In this document: positions 26,082-35,515 of the stretch, piece by piece
Position numbering within the stretch: position 1 is the first letter of the stretch
Layout of the letters: each line of letters starts with the position of its first letter
Assembly: GCA_001683825.1 (NCBI GenBank)
Contig: LXTR01000064.1
Span: 1 to 58,152 of the forward strand
Source: Flavobacteriaceae bacterium CP2B
GTDB taxonomy: Bacteria > Bacteroidota > Bacteroidia > Flavobacteriales > Flavobacteriaceae
Length of the DNA stretch: 58,152 bases
Reading direction: 5' to 3'
Position numbers and translations under genes: made by a program
The notes under the pieces: model-generated
What the model was told of the DNA's origin: nothing
The model's input: the letters and a program-made list of their open reading frames with translations, nothing else
Databases searched by the model: none

Positions 26082-26148
26082 TTCTCAGGCCGGAAAGCCC
26101 CCCACTGCGAACACATTACCTCCTTATTTTCTGAGTAACGAAGCCCGC

Positions 26149-29100
26149 CTATTCCTGCGGTAACGGGATCGTATCCTCCAGGACCCCCGTGGTGGTGTTG
26201 TCTACCGCGGTGGTGTCCGATACCGGCATTGTATCTATTAGGTCTGTGCCCGGTGCTTCGGGCAGTGCTTCTTCATCGAGCAGGTCGTTCTGGTAGAATT
26301 GCGTAAACCGGTCTATTTGTTCGTTGAAGATCAGGGTTTCCTTTTCCGCGAGTTCCTTGTCATTGTTTTCTATGAGGATGTCGATGCACCTGCGGTACGC
26401 CTCCATATCGGACAGGATATCCTCGATCTTGGCGTACTGTTCGTCCAGTGGGACCCCCGCGTAATAATCCAGGCGGTCTTCGTAAATGCCCTTCAGCTGC
26501 CCATAGAGTTCGCGGGCCTTGGTGGTTTCCCCTACTTTGTAATACCCGTCCACAAAAGGTTCCACAAAGGTATAAAATCCATAAAAGTCCACCGGCAGGT
26601 GGGTCATGGCAAGGTCAATGATGTCTTTCGCCTTGTCGATTTTGTTCTCCCTGATCAGGGTCTCGACCAGTCGGGCCAGGTTACTGCGGAATGAGAGCCC
26701 CTGCGTACGGGTCTGGGGGTCATGGTAAATGTCCGGGCTGCCGGAATTGCCCCAGTCCCATTGGGTGACAATATCGTACATCAGGTCGCTGTCTATTCGC
26801 CCCATTTCAAACGTACTGCGGTTCTGGGTCCTGATCGGCACCAGCTTGTAGGCGAGCCCGTCGAGCTGCAGGTATTCTTTCATCCAGATATATTCTGCGC
26901 TGTCAAAGCTTCCTCCTGAGAAATAGATGGGCCGCTTCCAATCGTTATTCGCCATGATATCCAGCATCATGATCCGGTTTTTGGGCAAGGCATTGGGAAG
27001 GTCAATATCGATGTAATCTACGATGAGGGCAGAGTCCTTTTCCTTGACCAGGCCGCTCTCCAGTACATTCTTTTTATTGACCGGGATACGGATCTTATTG
27101 GTGGGATAGTATACCAGGTCCAGGGTATTTTCTGAGTATTCGCTGACGTCGGCGCCCTGCATTTCCAGGATGTGTCGGAATTTGGTTTGCGGGTTGTCGC
27201 TACCCACCCAGTTGATAAAATCCTTGACGTCCCAGCGTTTATCGGTTAGCCCCTGGTAATAGATGACATCCCGGTTCCCATAGCGGTAGAGGTTATGGGT
27301 CAGTTGTGAGGGGATGGGATCGCTTTCGTAGGCCTTTCGTTTCATCTGGTCCACGTACCAATCGGTCGCGAAGAGGCTGGTGCAGATGACCCGCACATCG
27401 GTGCGGTAGCCTTCTATTTCCTGTACATACCAGAGGGGGAAGGTGTCGTTGTCGCCGATGGTAAAGATCATGGCGCCGGCATCTTCCTGGCAGGAATCCA
27501 GGTAGGCCTTTGCGCTGGCTTCGGCCGTATAGCGGCCAGACCGGTCGTGGTCGTCCCAGTTCTGATAGGCCATTACCGCGGGGACTGCCAATAGACAAAC
27601 CAGGGTAATGGCGGGGGCCAGGATCTTGGGGTTCAGCCATTTTTTAAATTCCTCGAACAGGCCGTAAACCCCCATGCCGATCCAGATCCCGAAAATATAG
27701 AAGGAGCCTACCAGCGAATAATCACGCTCCCTGGGCTGGAAGATATACGGGTTGGTGTAAAATTGTATGGCCAGTCCTGTAAACAGGAAGAAGATGAGCA
27801 GTACCCAGAATTGTTTCTGGTTTTTGGTGACCTGGAAAACCAGGCCGATGATCCCCAGGATCAGAGGCAAAAAGAAATAGGTGTTACGGCCCTTGTTGTC
27901 AAGCACGTCCTGGGGCAGGTTCTCCTGGCTCCCGAGGCGAAGGCTGTCTATGAACCCAATCCCGCTGAGCCATTCCCCGTTCCCGTTATATCGTCCCTGG
28001 AGGTCATCCTGCTTCCCGGTAAAATTCCACATAAAATAGCGCCAGTACATGTACCCGAACTGGAACTTGAACATGTAGATGATATTTTGCCAGATGGTGG
28101 GGGGTTGCACCTCCAGATATTCCCCGAACTGCCTCAGGAAACTGACATATTGCTCCGCGTCGATTTCCCCGTTGGCATAGCCGGTCTTCAGTTGGGTGAT
28201 GGCCTTACGGAGTTCTTCATTGGAGGTTTTCATCCTGAAATCGAGCGGGCCAAAATAACGGATGTAGTTTTCGGCATGCTGGTCGCTCCACATCCTGGGC
28301 AGGGGGCCCATGTGCTTTTCATTGGAGCCCTGTATGGCCCCTTTGTACTTGTTGACAATAACGTATTTGCCCAGTTTTTCGTCTTTCTCGTATTTGGGCT
28401 CGTCGTCTTTGTCTTCCCCGGGAGGGGCGAAGGTGTCGGAATAGTACGCGCCGTATACCGGGCTGTCTACCCCGGGGTACTGCTCCCTGTTGTAGTAGGC
28501 GAGGAGCGACCTGGCGTCTTCGGGGTTGCCTTCATTGATGACCACATTGGCGTTGGCCCGTACCGGGAGCAGCAGCCAGGTGGAAAAGCCCAGGAAGATG
28601 AACATACAGCACAACACTATGGTATTGGCGATGCGGTAGTTGTTCTTCCGGGTATACCGGAGCCCCAGGTAAAAGGCCAGGGTAAACAGCAGCCCCATGA
28701 TGATGGTACCCGAATTGAATGGGAGGCCGATGCTGTTGATAAAGAAGACCTCGCTCCATCCGAAGAGCTTGAGCACATAGGTCAGGGAGAATTTATATAC
28801 CAGCATCAGGATAACTACTACCAGGAGGTTTGCCAGCAGGAAATTCTTGACCGTGGTGGTCTTGTATTTTTTAAAGAAGTACAGCAGGCCTATGGAAGGG
28901 ATCGCCAGAAAGCCCATAAACTGTACCCCGAAGGTGAGGCCAATCACAAAGCAAATGAGTACCAGCCAGCGGTTTCCCCTGGGCTCCTCCATTTCATCTA
29001 CCCATTTCAACCCCAGCCAGAGCTGCAGGGCCATGATCAGGCTGGCCATACCGTATACCTCGGTTTCAACGGCATTGAACCAGAAACTGTCGGAGTACGT

Positions 29101-29496
29101 AAAGGCCAGGGCACCTACCAGGCCACTGCCCAGCACGGCCAGGGCCTGGGCGTTGCTCAGCACACCCTCTTCCCCGATAAGTTTGCGGGTTAGGTTGGTG
29201 ATCGTCCAAAACATGAGGAGGATGGTGAAGGCACTGGAAACGCCAGACATATAGTTGACCATTTGGGCCGTGTGGTCTGCGTCCAGGGCAAACATGGCAA
29301 AAAAGGCGCCTATCATCTGGAACAGCGGGGCCCCCGGGGGGTGGCCCACCTGTAATTTAGCAGAAGTGCTGATGTATTCCCCGGCATCCCAGAAGCTTCC
29401 GGTGGGTTCTACCGTAATACCGTATGTGATAAGGGCTATAAAAAAAACGACCCATCCTAGGATGGTGTCCCATTTATCAAAATTCTTTGAAAACAT
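26149..29496 (-). CDS. DUF2723 family multi-spanning membrane protein (GT-C-like)
   Basis: A very large (1115-residue) membrane protein typical of Bacteroidetes. The N-terminal half has about a dozen helices. The first external loop carries SFWDAGEYISTSAKL, an acidic pair of the kind used by GT-C glycosyltransferases, and HPPGAPLFQM follows. After the last helix (about residue 635) comes a soluble domain with DNDTFPLWYVQEIEGY and a helical C-terminal part with TPR-like pairs. Members are thought to be related to protein O-mannosyltransferases and may act in protein O-glycosylation, but this is unproven. It is transcribed alone, divergent from tRNA-Gln. Confidence 0.93.
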   Translation of the reverse strand: MFSKNFDKWDTILGWVVFFIALITYGITVEPTGSFWDAGEYISTSAKLQVGHPPGAPLFQMIGAFFAMFALDADHTAQMVNYMSGVSSAFTILLMFWTITNLTRKLIGEEGVLSNAQALAVLGSGLVGALAFTYSDSFWFNAVETEVYGMASLIMALQLWLGLKWVDEMEEPRGNRWLVLICFVIGLTFGVQFMGFLAIPSIGLLYFFKKYKTTTVKNFLLANLLVVVILMLVYKFSLTYVLKLFGWSEVFFINSIGLPFNSGTIIMGLLFTLAFYLGLRYTRKNNYRIANTIVLCCMFIFLGFSTWLLLPVRANANVVINEGNPEDARSLLAYYNREQYPGVDSPVYGAYYSDTFAPPGEDKDDEPKYEKDEKLGKYVIVNKYKGAIQGSNEKHMGPLPRMWSDQHAENYIRYFGPLDFRMKTSNEELRKAITQLKTGYANGEIDAEQYVSFLRQFGEYLEVQPPTIWQNIIYMFKFQFGYMYWRYFMWNFTGKQDDLQGRYNGNGEWLSGIGFIDSLRLGSQENLPQDVLDNKGRNTYFFLPLILGIIGLVFQVTKNQKQFWVLLIFFLFTGLAIQFYTNPYIFQPRERDYSLVGSFYIFGIWIGMGVYGLFEEFKKWLNPKILAPAITLVCLLAVPAVMAYQNWDDHDRSGRYTAEASAKAYLDSCQEDAGAMIFTIGDNDTFPLWYVQEIEGYRTDVRVICTSLFATDWYVDQMKRKAYESDPIPSQLTHNLYRYGNRDVIYYQGLTDKRWDVKDFINWVGSDNPQTKFRHILEMQGADVSEYSENTLDLVYYPTNKIRIPVNKKNVLESGLVKEKDSALIVDYIDIDLPNALPKNRIMMLDIMANNDWKRPIYFSGGSFDSAEYIWMKEYLQLDGLAYKLVPIRTQNRSTFEMGRIDSDLMYDIVTQWDWGNSGSPDIYHDPQTRTQGLSFRSNLARLVETLIRENKIDKAKDIIDLAMTHLPVDFYGFYTFVEPFVDGYYKVGETTKARELYGQLKGIYEDRLDYYAGVPLDEQYAKIEDILSDMEAYRRCIDILIENNDKELAEKETLIFNEQIDRFTQFYQNDLLDEEALPEAPGTDLIDTMPVSDTTAVDNTTTGVLEDTIPLPQE

Positions 29497-29613
29497 GTAT
29501 TGGCAGTTATCCGATCGTGGCGAATTTACTAATTAAAATAGATATGGTGGGGTATTTTTCTCAAAGCTTTAACGCCTGAAGATCTTCTTTTTGAAGGAAT
29601 GTTTTTAAAATTG

Positions 29614-29644
29614 TTTGTGCATACCAAAGTTTGTCATAAATTTG
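29614..29644 (+). promoter_or_regulatory. Promoter of tRNA-Gln
   Basis: TTTG (29614-29617), 19 bases, then TAAATTTG (29637-29644): a perfect Bacteroidetes promoter. It ends 17 bp before the mature tRNA 5' end. Confidence 0.85.
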
Positions 29645-29661
29645 CAGCCTCAATAGGGTAC

Positions 29662-29733
29662 TGGCCTATGGTGTAATTGGCAACACTACTGATTTTGGTT
29701 CAGTCATTCTAGGTTCGAGTCCTAGTAGGCCAA
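29662..29733 (+). tRNA. trnQ: tRNA-Gln (anticodon TTG)
   Basis: A 72-base cloverleaf. The acceptor arm pairs TGGCCTA with TAGGCCA, and the anticodon stem ACTGA/TCAGT holds the loop TTTTGGT with anticodon TTG at 29695-29697. The T-arm is CTAGG-TTCGAGT-CCTAG. CCA is not encoded. It has its own promoter and terminator and is a stand-alone gene. Confidence 0.97.
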
Positions 29734-29750
29734 CATAAAACAATTGCTTT

Positions 29751-29782
29751 TCCCGGGGTTCCTTCGCCCCGGGATTTTTTTT
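29751..29782 (+). terminator. Intrinsic terminator of tRNA-Gln
   Basis: The stem TCCCGGGG (29751-29758) pairs with 29767-29774 around an 8-base loop and is followed by eight T. Confidence 0.9.
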
Positions 29783-30162
29783 GCCCACGCCCGGGGTGCC
29801 TGCCCATGACGGCGTCCGGTTTTGGGAACATCCGTACCCCAAAGCCCCTTTCGGCACCGCCCGTAGTGATCAGCCTACCAATGGTGGCCCGCAATTCCTG
29901 TGGAAACTTTCGGGGGCCACCCATCCCCGGATTTCGCGGAATTGCAGCCGGGCCACCAAAGAAGGCCGTATCAACCCAAATAATCAAAACATGATACAAA
30001 GCCCAAGGTACATGCATTCCCTGCAATTTGCTTGCAGTCTGCCTGCCCGGGCAATCCGTGCTGAAAACAGGGGCTGCCCCTGTGTTAATCCGCTGATAAT
30101 CTTTATTTTTGTCTTCCCTCATGGCAGGAAGGCAGTATTACAGATTGTTGGAGGATGCAGTA
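29783..30162. other. GC-rich gap between tRNA-Gln and the rimP promoter
   Basis: No credible gene is seen in these 380 bases. Open frames on both strands lack any recognisable domain. The gap holds a large imperfect inverted repeat (29882-29958) and a smaller perfect hairpin (ACAGGGG at 30067-30073 with 30077-30083). Confidence 0.6.
29882..29958. repeat. Large imperfect inverted repeat, possible structured RNA
   Basis: TGGTGGCCCG plus CAATTCC (29882-29898) is complementary to GGAATTG plus CGGGCCACCA (29938-29958). This gives 10 and 7 bp of stem interrupted by a 4-base bulge. The loop contains a further 5-bp stem (CGGGG at 29911-29915 with 29925-29929). Confidence 0.6.
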
Positions 30163-30190
30163 TTTGGTAAGTAAAAAAATTGTATATTTG
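30163..30190 (+). promoter_or_regulatory. Candidate promoter of rimP-nusA-infB
   Basis: TATATTTG (30183-30190) is a full -7 match. TTTG at 30163-30166 is the best -33 but with a 16-base spacer, slightly short. Transcription would start near 30196. Confidence 0.6.
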
Positions 30191-30219
30191 CCGCACTGAA
30201 AGAATATAGATGTATTCAT

Positions 30220-30247
30220 GAGGGGACAATTTGTCCCCTCTTTTATT
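30220..30247 (+). terminator. Leader terminator or attenuator before rimP
   Basis: GAGGGGAC (30220-30227) pairs perfectly with 30233-30240 around a 5-base loop and is followed by TTTTATT. It lies between the promoter and rimP, about 25 bases into the predicted transcript. It has the form of an intrinsic terminator. Confidence 0.75.
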
Positions 30248-30344
30248 AGGGATACTTTTGGATAAACCGCCACTGGCAACCAGGGAGAACCCTTGATTTC
30301 AGTGGGGTGGCCCAAAAAGTCGGGAAACGGATAAGTTAGAGAAT

Positions 30345-30806
30345 ATGTTGAAGGAAAAGGTGATGGCACTCCTGGAAAAGGTGTTTGTGGAAAACCCCTC
30401 ACTGTTCCTGCTGGACCTTTTGGTGACCCCGGACCATCAGATCCGCATAGTGCTTGATGGTGATGCGGGTGTGAACCTACAGGATTGCATGAAGGTGAGC
30501 AGGGCCGTAGAGCAGGGCCTGGACAGGGAAGCGGAAGACTTCTCGCTGGAGGTCACCTCCGCCGGGGCCACCGCCCCTTTACAAATGGCCAGGCAATATG
30601 CCAAGAACATCGGGAGGAAATTATCGGTCAGGGCCGTGGAAGGTACCTTCGAGGGAAAGCTTACTGCGGTTGACGGCGACAGGATTACCCTGGAATGGAA
30701 AGCCCGTGAGCCCAAACCGGTAGGAAAAGGAAAAGTCACAGTACAGAAAAAGCAGGAAATTGCCCTGTCTGATATTGAAGAAGCAAAAGTTGTATTAAAA
30801 TTCTAA
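30345..30806 (+). CDS. rimP: Ribosome maturation factor RimP
   Basis: RimP assists maturation of the 30S subunit. At 153 residues it has the usual two domains: an N-terminal alpha/beta domain with IRIVLDGDAGVNLQDCMKVS (about residues 33-53) and FSLEVTSAG (about 65-75), then an SH3-like C-terminal domain (about 80-153). In many bacteria the second motif continues GxxxPL, here GATAPLQMARQY. It is the first gene of rimP-nusA-infB, with 13 bp to nusA, and lies downstream of a probable attenuator. Confidence 0.95.
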   Translation: MLKEKVMALLEKVFVENPSLFLLDLLVTPDHQIRIVLDGDAGVNLQDCMKVSRAVEQGLDREAEDFSLEVTSAGATAPLQMARQYAKNIGRKLSVRAVEGTFEGKLTAVDGDRITLEWKAREPKPVGKGKVTVQKKQEIALSDIEEAKVVLKF

Positions 30807-30819
30807 TTGTAGATCAAAA

Positions 30820-32052
30820 ATGGAAAATATTGCGTTGATCGAATCTTTCTCTGAATTTAAGGATGATAAATTCATAGACAGGGTAACGCTGATGGCGATT
30901 TTGGAGGATGTATTCAGGAATGCGTTAAAAAAGAAGTTTGGTTCGGATGATAACTTTGACATTATTATCAACCCCGACAAGGGCGACCTTGAAATCTGGC
31001 GTAACCGTACTGTGGTCGAAGATGGGGCCGTAGAAGATCCCAACGAGGAGATTTCCCTTTCAGACGCGAGGAAGATTGAGCCCGATTTTGAAGTGGGAGA
31101 AGATGTTTCCGAAGAGGTGAAGCTCATCAACCTGGGTCGCAGGGCGATCCTGGCCCTGAGGCAGAACCTGATCTCCAAGATCCACGAGCACGACAATACG
31201 ACCATCTATAAACAGTTCAAGGACCTGGAAGGCGAGATATACACGGCCGAAGTGCACCATATACGCCACAAGGCGATTATCCTGCTCGATGATGAAGGCA
31301 ACGAGATCATCCTCCCCAAAGACAAACAGATCCCCTCAGATTTTTTCAGGAAGGGAGACAACGTGCGGGGGATTATAGAAAGCGTGGAATTGAAAGGGAA
31401 CAAGCCCATGATCATTATGTCGCGGACTTCGCCCCAGTTCCTCGAGCAATTGTTCTTCCAGGAGATCCCGGAAGTTTTTGACGGCTTGATCACAATCAAG
31501 AAGGCCGTGCGCATACCGGGTGAAAAGGCAAAAGTGGCCGTGGATTCCTATGACGACCGAATTGACCCCGTAGGGGCCTGTGTGGGGATGAAAGGATCCC
31601 GTATCCATGGGATTGTCCGGGAATTGGGCAATGAGAATATCGATGTGATCAACTGGACCAATAACCCGCAGCTCATGGTCACCAGGGCACTGAGCCCGGC
31701 CAGGGTCTCCTCGGTGAAACTGAATGACGAGAAAATGACGGCCCAGGTATTCCTCAGGCCCGAGGAGGTTTCCAAAGCCATCGGGCGTGGGGGGCATAAC
31801 ATCCGCCTTGCCGGGCAAATGACAGGCTACGAGATAGATGTCTTCCGGGAAGGGGTGGAAGAAGATGTGGAACTTACCGAGTTTTCCGATGAAATCGAAG
31901 GATGGATTATCGAGGAGTTCAAGAAAATCGGACTGGATACCGCCCGAAGTGTACTGGAGCAGGACGTGGAAGATCTGGTAAAGAGGACGGATCTCGAAGA
32001 GGAAACTATAGCAGATGTCATCCGCATCCTCAAGGAAGAGTTTGAAGATTAA
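30820..32052 (+). CDS. nusA: Transcription termination/antitermination factor NusA
   Basis: NusA binds RNA polymerase and nascent RNA to modulate pausing, termination and antitermination. The 410-residue protein has the N-terminal polymerase-binding domain (about 1-130), an S1 domain (about 135-200) and two KH domains (about 230-345). KH features include GACVGMKGSRIHGIVREL and GRGGHNIRLAGQMTGYEIDV. The C-terminal acidic repeats of enterobacterial NusA are absent, as is normal in Bacteroidetes. It is the middle gene of rimP-nusA-infB. Confidence 0.97.
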   Translation: MENIALIESFSEFKDDKFIDRVTLMAILEDVFRNALKKKFGSDDNFDIIINPDKGDLEIWRNRTVVEDGAVEDPNEEISLSDARKIEPDFEVGEDVSEEVKLINLGRRAILALRQNLISKIHEHDNTTIYKQFKDLEGEIYTAEVHHIRHKAIILLDDEGNEIILPKDKQIPSDFFRKGDNVRGIIESVELKGNKPMIIMSRTSPQFLEQLFFQEIPEVFDGLITIKKAVRIPGEKAKVAVDSYDDRIDPVGACVGMKGSRIHGIVRELGNENIDVINWTNNPQLMVTRALSPARVSSVKLNDEKMTAQVFLRPEEVSKAIGRGGHNIRLAGQMTGYEIDVFREGVEEDVELTEFSDEIEGWIIEEFKKIGLDTARSVLEQDVEDLVKRTDLEEETIADVIRILKEEFED

Positions 32053-32096
32053 GCTATATATTAGCAGCAAAATAAAAGAAGAGGTAAATAGATTTT

Positions 32097-34766
32097 ATGG
32101 CAGATAATGCAACAATAAGGCTTAATAAGGTCTTGAGAGAGCTTAATATTTCGTTGGACAGGGCGGTCGATTTCCTTGCCTCCAAAGGGCATGATGTGGA
32201 CGCCAGACCGAATTCCAAGATCTCCAATGACGTATATCAGGTGCTCCTGGACGAGTTCCAGACCGATATGAGCAAAAAAGTTGCATCCAAGGAGGTAGGC
32301 GAAGAGAAACGGAAAGAAAAGGAAGCCATCAGACTTCAGTTGGAGCGCGAACAGGAAGAGAAAAGGATTGCCAGGGAACAACGGGAAGCCCAAAAGGAAG
32401 TGATTACTGCGAAAGCAGAACTGGCTGGACCCAAAACCGTTGGTAAAATAGACCTGGATGCCCCCAAGGGTAAGAAGGCGGAGCCCGAGAAGGCAGAACC
32501 CGCCGTGGCCCCCAAGGAAGAAGCGCCCGCGGTAGAAAAGCCTGCGGCCAAAGAAACGCCGGAGGCCCCGGCGAAGGAAGAGGTGAAAGAAGCCGAAGCC
32601 GAAAAGAAACCGGAGGCAGCGGAAGGAAAGCCCGAAGTCATGGAAACCAAGTATAAAAAACTGGCCGGGCCTACGATTACCGATAAAATCGACCTTTCGC
32701 AGTTCAAGAAACCCAAGAAGAAAAAAGAAGAGAAGAAAGAGGCGAGCGATAAAAAGAAACGCAGGAAGCGTATCATGAGTACCCCCGGCGGTGGTGCCCC
32801 GGGCAGGGGCCGGACCGGTGGCAAGAAAGGCCAGCGGTTTGCTTCTTCCCAAAAGGTAGAGCCTACCGAAGAGGAGGTGCAAAAACAAGTCCGGGAAACC
32901 CTTGAAAAACTGCAGGGAAAAACCAAGAAAGGCAAAGGGGCCAAATACCGAAGGGATAAACGCGACCAGCACCGGCAACAGACCGAGAAGGACCTGGAGC
33001 AACAGGAACTGGAAAGCAAAACCCTGAAGGTGACAGAATTTGTGACCGTGGGCGAAGTGGCGACCATGATGGATGTGCCAACGACCCAGATTATTTCTGC
33101 TTGTATGTCACTGGGCATCATGGTTACCATGAACCAGCGCCTTGATGCCGAAACGCTCTCTATAGTGGCCGACGAGTTTGGCTATGAAGTTGAATTTGTC
33201 ACCACCGAGCTGGAAGATTCGATAGATGAAGTCGAAGATGCCCCGGAAGACCTGAAACCAAGGGCCCCCATCGTAACCGTCATGGGGCACGTGGATCACG
33301 GGAAGACCTCCTTGCTCGACTATATCCGTAAGGAGAACGTCATCGCCGGCGAGAGCGGGGGGATCACCCAGCACATCGGCGCCTATGCCGTGGAACTGGA
33401 CAACGGGCAACGCATTACCTTCCTGGATACGCCCGGACACGAGGCCTTTACCGCCATGCGTGCCCGGGGGGCGCAGGTGACCGATATTGCCATCATCGTT
33501 GTGGCGGCAGACGACAATATCATGCCACAGACCAAAGAGGCTATCAGCCACGCCCAGGCGGCAGGAGTGCCGATCGTATTCGCGATCAACAAGATCGACC
33601 GGCCCACCGCCAACCCGGATAAGATCAAGGAAGGCCTTGCCGGTATGAACCTGTTGGTGGAAGACTGGGGTGGAAAGATCCAGTCGCACGATATCTCGGC
33701 CAAAACAGGACAAGGGGTCAAGGAACTGCTCGAAAAAGTATTGCTGGAAGCGGAACTCCTGGAACTCCAGGCGAATCCCGATAAAAATGCCACCGGTACT
33801 GTCGTTGAAGCCTTCCTGGACAAGGGTCGGGGATACGTTTCTACCGTATTGGTACAAGCGGGTACCTTGAAAATAGGCGACTACGTGCTTGCCGGTACCT
33901 GTAGCGGCAAAGTAAAGGCCATGCACGACGAAAGGGGTAAGGTCATCAAGAAGGCCACACCCTCTACGCCGGTTTCCATCCTCGGTCTGGACGGCGCGCC
34001 CCAGGCAGGGGATAAGTTCAACGTCATGGAGGATGAAAAAGAAGCGAAACAGATTGCCGCCAAGCGCAGCCAGCTCCTGAGGGAGCAGTCAGTCCGTACC
34101 CAACGCCATATCACCCTGGATGAGATCGGAAGGCGAATCGCCCTTGGAGAGTTCAAAGAATTGAACATCATCCTGAAAGGGGATGTGGACGGTTCCGTGG
34201 AAGCCCTGACCGATTCCTTCCAGAAATTATCAACGGATGAGATTCAGGTAAACATCATCCACAAAGGGGTGGGGGCCATCACCGAATCGGATGTGCTGCT
34301 GGCCTCGGCTTCGGATGCCATTGTGATCGGGTTTAACGTGAGGCCGATGGGCAACGCACGCGATATAGCCGATAAGGAGGAAATAGATATCCGTATGTAC
34401 TCTATTATCTACGATGCCATCAACGACCTTAAGGATGCCATGGAGGGCATGCTGTCTCCGGAGATGAAGGAAGAGATTACCGGGACCGCCGAGATACGGG
34501 AAACTTTCAAGATTTCGAAAGTGGGGACCATTGCCGGTTGTATGGTGACCAGCGGAAAGATATTCAGGAATTCGAACATACGCTTGATTCGTGACGGCGT
34601 GGTGATTTTTACCGGCGAGCTGACTTCCCTGAAACGCTTCAAGGACGATGTGAAAGAAGTGTCAAAAGGGTACGATTGCGGGTTGCAGATAAAGAACTAC
34701 AATGATATCAGGGAGGGCGACATTGTGGAGGCCTTCCAGGAAGTAGCCGTTAAGAAAACCTTGTAA
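32097..34766 (+). CDS. infB: Translation initiation factor IF-2
   Basis: IF-2 is the GTPase that brings initiator tRNA to the 30S subunit. It has 889 residues. An N-terminal IF2N-like segment ([20 protein letters not shown]) is followed by a long lysine/glutamate/alanine-rich linker (about residues 70-300). The G domain carries G1 [10 protein letters not shown]3 [15 protein letters not shown] and G4 NKIDRP. Domains II to IV complete the protein and end at VAVKKTL. It is the last gene of the operon and is followed by a bidirectional terminator. Confidence 0.98.
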   Translation: MADNATIRLNKVLRELNISLDRAVDFLASKGHDVDARPNSKISNDVYQVLLDEFQTDMSKKVASKEVGEEKRKEKEAIRLQLEREQEEKRIAREQREAQKEVITAKAELAGPKTVGKIDLDAPKGKKAEPEKAEPAVAPKEEAPAVEKPAAKETPEAPAKEEVKEAEAEKKPEAAEGKPEVMETKYKKLAGPTITDKIDLSQFKKPKKKKEEKKEASDKKKRRKRIMSTPGGGAPGRGRTGGKKGQRFASSQKVEPTEEEVQKQVRETLEKLQGKTKKGKGAKYRRDKRDQHRQQTEKDLEQQELESKTLKVTEFVTVGEVATMMDVPTTQIISACMSLGIMVTMNQRLDAETLSIVADEFGYEVEFVTTELEDSIDEVEDAPEDLKPRAPIVTVMGHVDHGKTSLLDYIRKENVIAGESGGITQHIGAYAVELDNGQRITFLDTPGHEAFTAMRARGAQVTDIAIIVVAADDNIMPQTKEAISHAQAAGVPIVFAINKIDRPTANPDKIKEGLAGMNLLVEDWGGKIQSHDISAKTGQGVKELLEKVLLEAELLELQANPDKNATGTVVEAFLDKGRGYVSTVLVQAGTLKIGDYVLAGTCSGKVKAMHDERGKVIKKATPSTPVSILGLDGAPQAGDKFNVMEDEKEAKQIAAKRSQLLREQSVRTQRHITLDEIGRRIALGEFKELNIILKGDVDGSVEALTDSFQKLSTDEIQVNIIHKGVGAITESDVLLASASDAIVIGFNVRPMGNARDIADKEEIDIRMYSIIYDAINDLKDAMEGMLSPEMKEEITGTAEIRETFKISKVGTIAGCMVTSGKIFRNSNIRLIRDGVVIFTGELTSLKRFKDDVKEVSKGYDCGLQIKNYNDIREGDIVEAFQEVAVKKTL

Positions 34767-34793
34767 CAGGCCGGTTGAGATGCCGGATCACGC

Positions 34794-34825
34794 AAAAAAA
34801 AAGCCCCGTTATCGGGGCTTTTTTT
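34794..34825. terminator. Bidirectional terminator of infB and the SPOR gene
   Basis: The stem GCCCCG (34803-34808) pairs with 34813-34818, extended by A-T pairs on both sides, with a T-run to 34825 and an A-run upstream. The 4-base loop TTAT contains the stop codon (TAA, minus strand) of the SPOR gene. Confidence 0.9.
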
Positions 34826-35180
34826 CTGGGGTCAGTATCAGGGATTCCGGATATTTTTTGCGGACCTCAATAAATTGCCGCTCGGCTTCCAGCTTGGTGG
34901 GAAACCGCCCCACATGTACTCGGTACGTTGGGGAATCAAAAATGATCTTCGAATACCAGCCCGGAAAATCAATCGCTGCATCCGATTTTAATTTTTGGGC
35001 CTTTTCAAAGGACCCGAAACCCACCTGTATGGTGTAAAAATTGGCTTCGGAGTTCGCGGTTTTATACAGCTGGAGCAGTTGCGAAATTTGCGGGTCCTGT
35101 TCAATGTCGATCCTGCCCTGCTGTGCAGCGGCCAACAGGGTGAAAAGCATCAAGAATAAGGTGGTTATTGCCGTTTTCAT
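34809..35180 (-). CDS. Small exported SPOR-domain protein
   Basis: SPOR domains bind denuded peptidoglycan, usually at division sites. From the ATG at 35180 the protein has 123 residues: a signal peptide (MKTAITTLFLMLFTLLAAAQ), a short linker, and a single SPOR domain (about residues 45-118, FYTIQVGFGSFEKAQKL to YRVHVGRFPTKLEAERQF). An in-frame ATG at 35216 lies inside the predicted -7 element and would spoil the signal, so I rejected it. Its stop is in the loop of the shared terminator. Confidence 0.88.
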   Translation of the reverse strand: MKTAITTLFLMLFTLLAAAQQGRIDIEQDPQISQLLQLYKTANSEANFYTIQVGFGSFEKAQKLKSDAAIDFPGWYSKIIFDSPTYRVHVGRFPTKLEAERQFIEVRKKYPESLILTPEKKPR

Positions 35181-35213
35181 GCACTTTGTCTTATTTGCGT
35201 TTTCGTTCATATA

Positions 35214-35221
35214 CAAAGGTA
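35214..35221 (-). promoter_or_regulatory. Candidate promoter (-7 element) for the SPOR gene
   Basis: The minus strand reads TACCTTTG, a full TAnnTTTG match, 33 bp before the chosen start. There is no clear -33. Confidence 0.45.
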
Positions 35222-35297
35222 AATTATTAACGGTTAAACAGCTTGGAAAGGCATTATTTAGAACAATTATAAATTATATATTATAAATCCCTTAACA

Positions 35298-35328
35298 TTT
35301 CCAAAATAAAGTCTATGTCGTATTTTTG
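35298..35328 (+). promoter_or_regulatory. Promoter of the act-cta respiratory locus
   Basis: TTTC (35298-35301), 19 bases, then TATTTTTG (35321-35328). The -7 is a full match and the -33 differs by one base. The predicted leader to the actA ATG is about 180 bases. Confidence 0.6.
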
Positions 35329-35515
35329 TCGACAATTCAAAAGGCGATGAATTACCAACCTGTACCTGTTTTACGGTAATAATCATGCCAAGATTTCGAT
35401 AGAAGTTTTTAAGTATGAACCTGAGCTCTTTAAAATGATTATTTCGATGTTGTTGGGTAATTGTTTTAAAAAGAGGGGGTTTTGTATGACTATAGAAAAT
35501 ATTGAACGCAAACAC

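Larger units (their letters stand above)
35181..35515. other. Divergent AT-rich intergenic region between the SPOR gene and actA
   Basis: This 335-bp stretch holds the two divergent promoters and a leader of about 180 bases before actA. The centre (35222-35297) is very AT-rich. The actA frame stays open upstream to 35435, with an alternative ATG at 35486, but there is no recognisable coding content. Confidence 0.6.

Noticed and set aside
27763-29193. 476-residue plus-strand open frame
   Set aside because: Antisense to the DUF2723 gene; composition is that of a complement of membrane helices.
29666-29857. Minus-strand frame reading GLEPRMTEPKSVVLP
   Set aside because: It is the complement of tRNA-Gln, a familiar source of false protein annotations.
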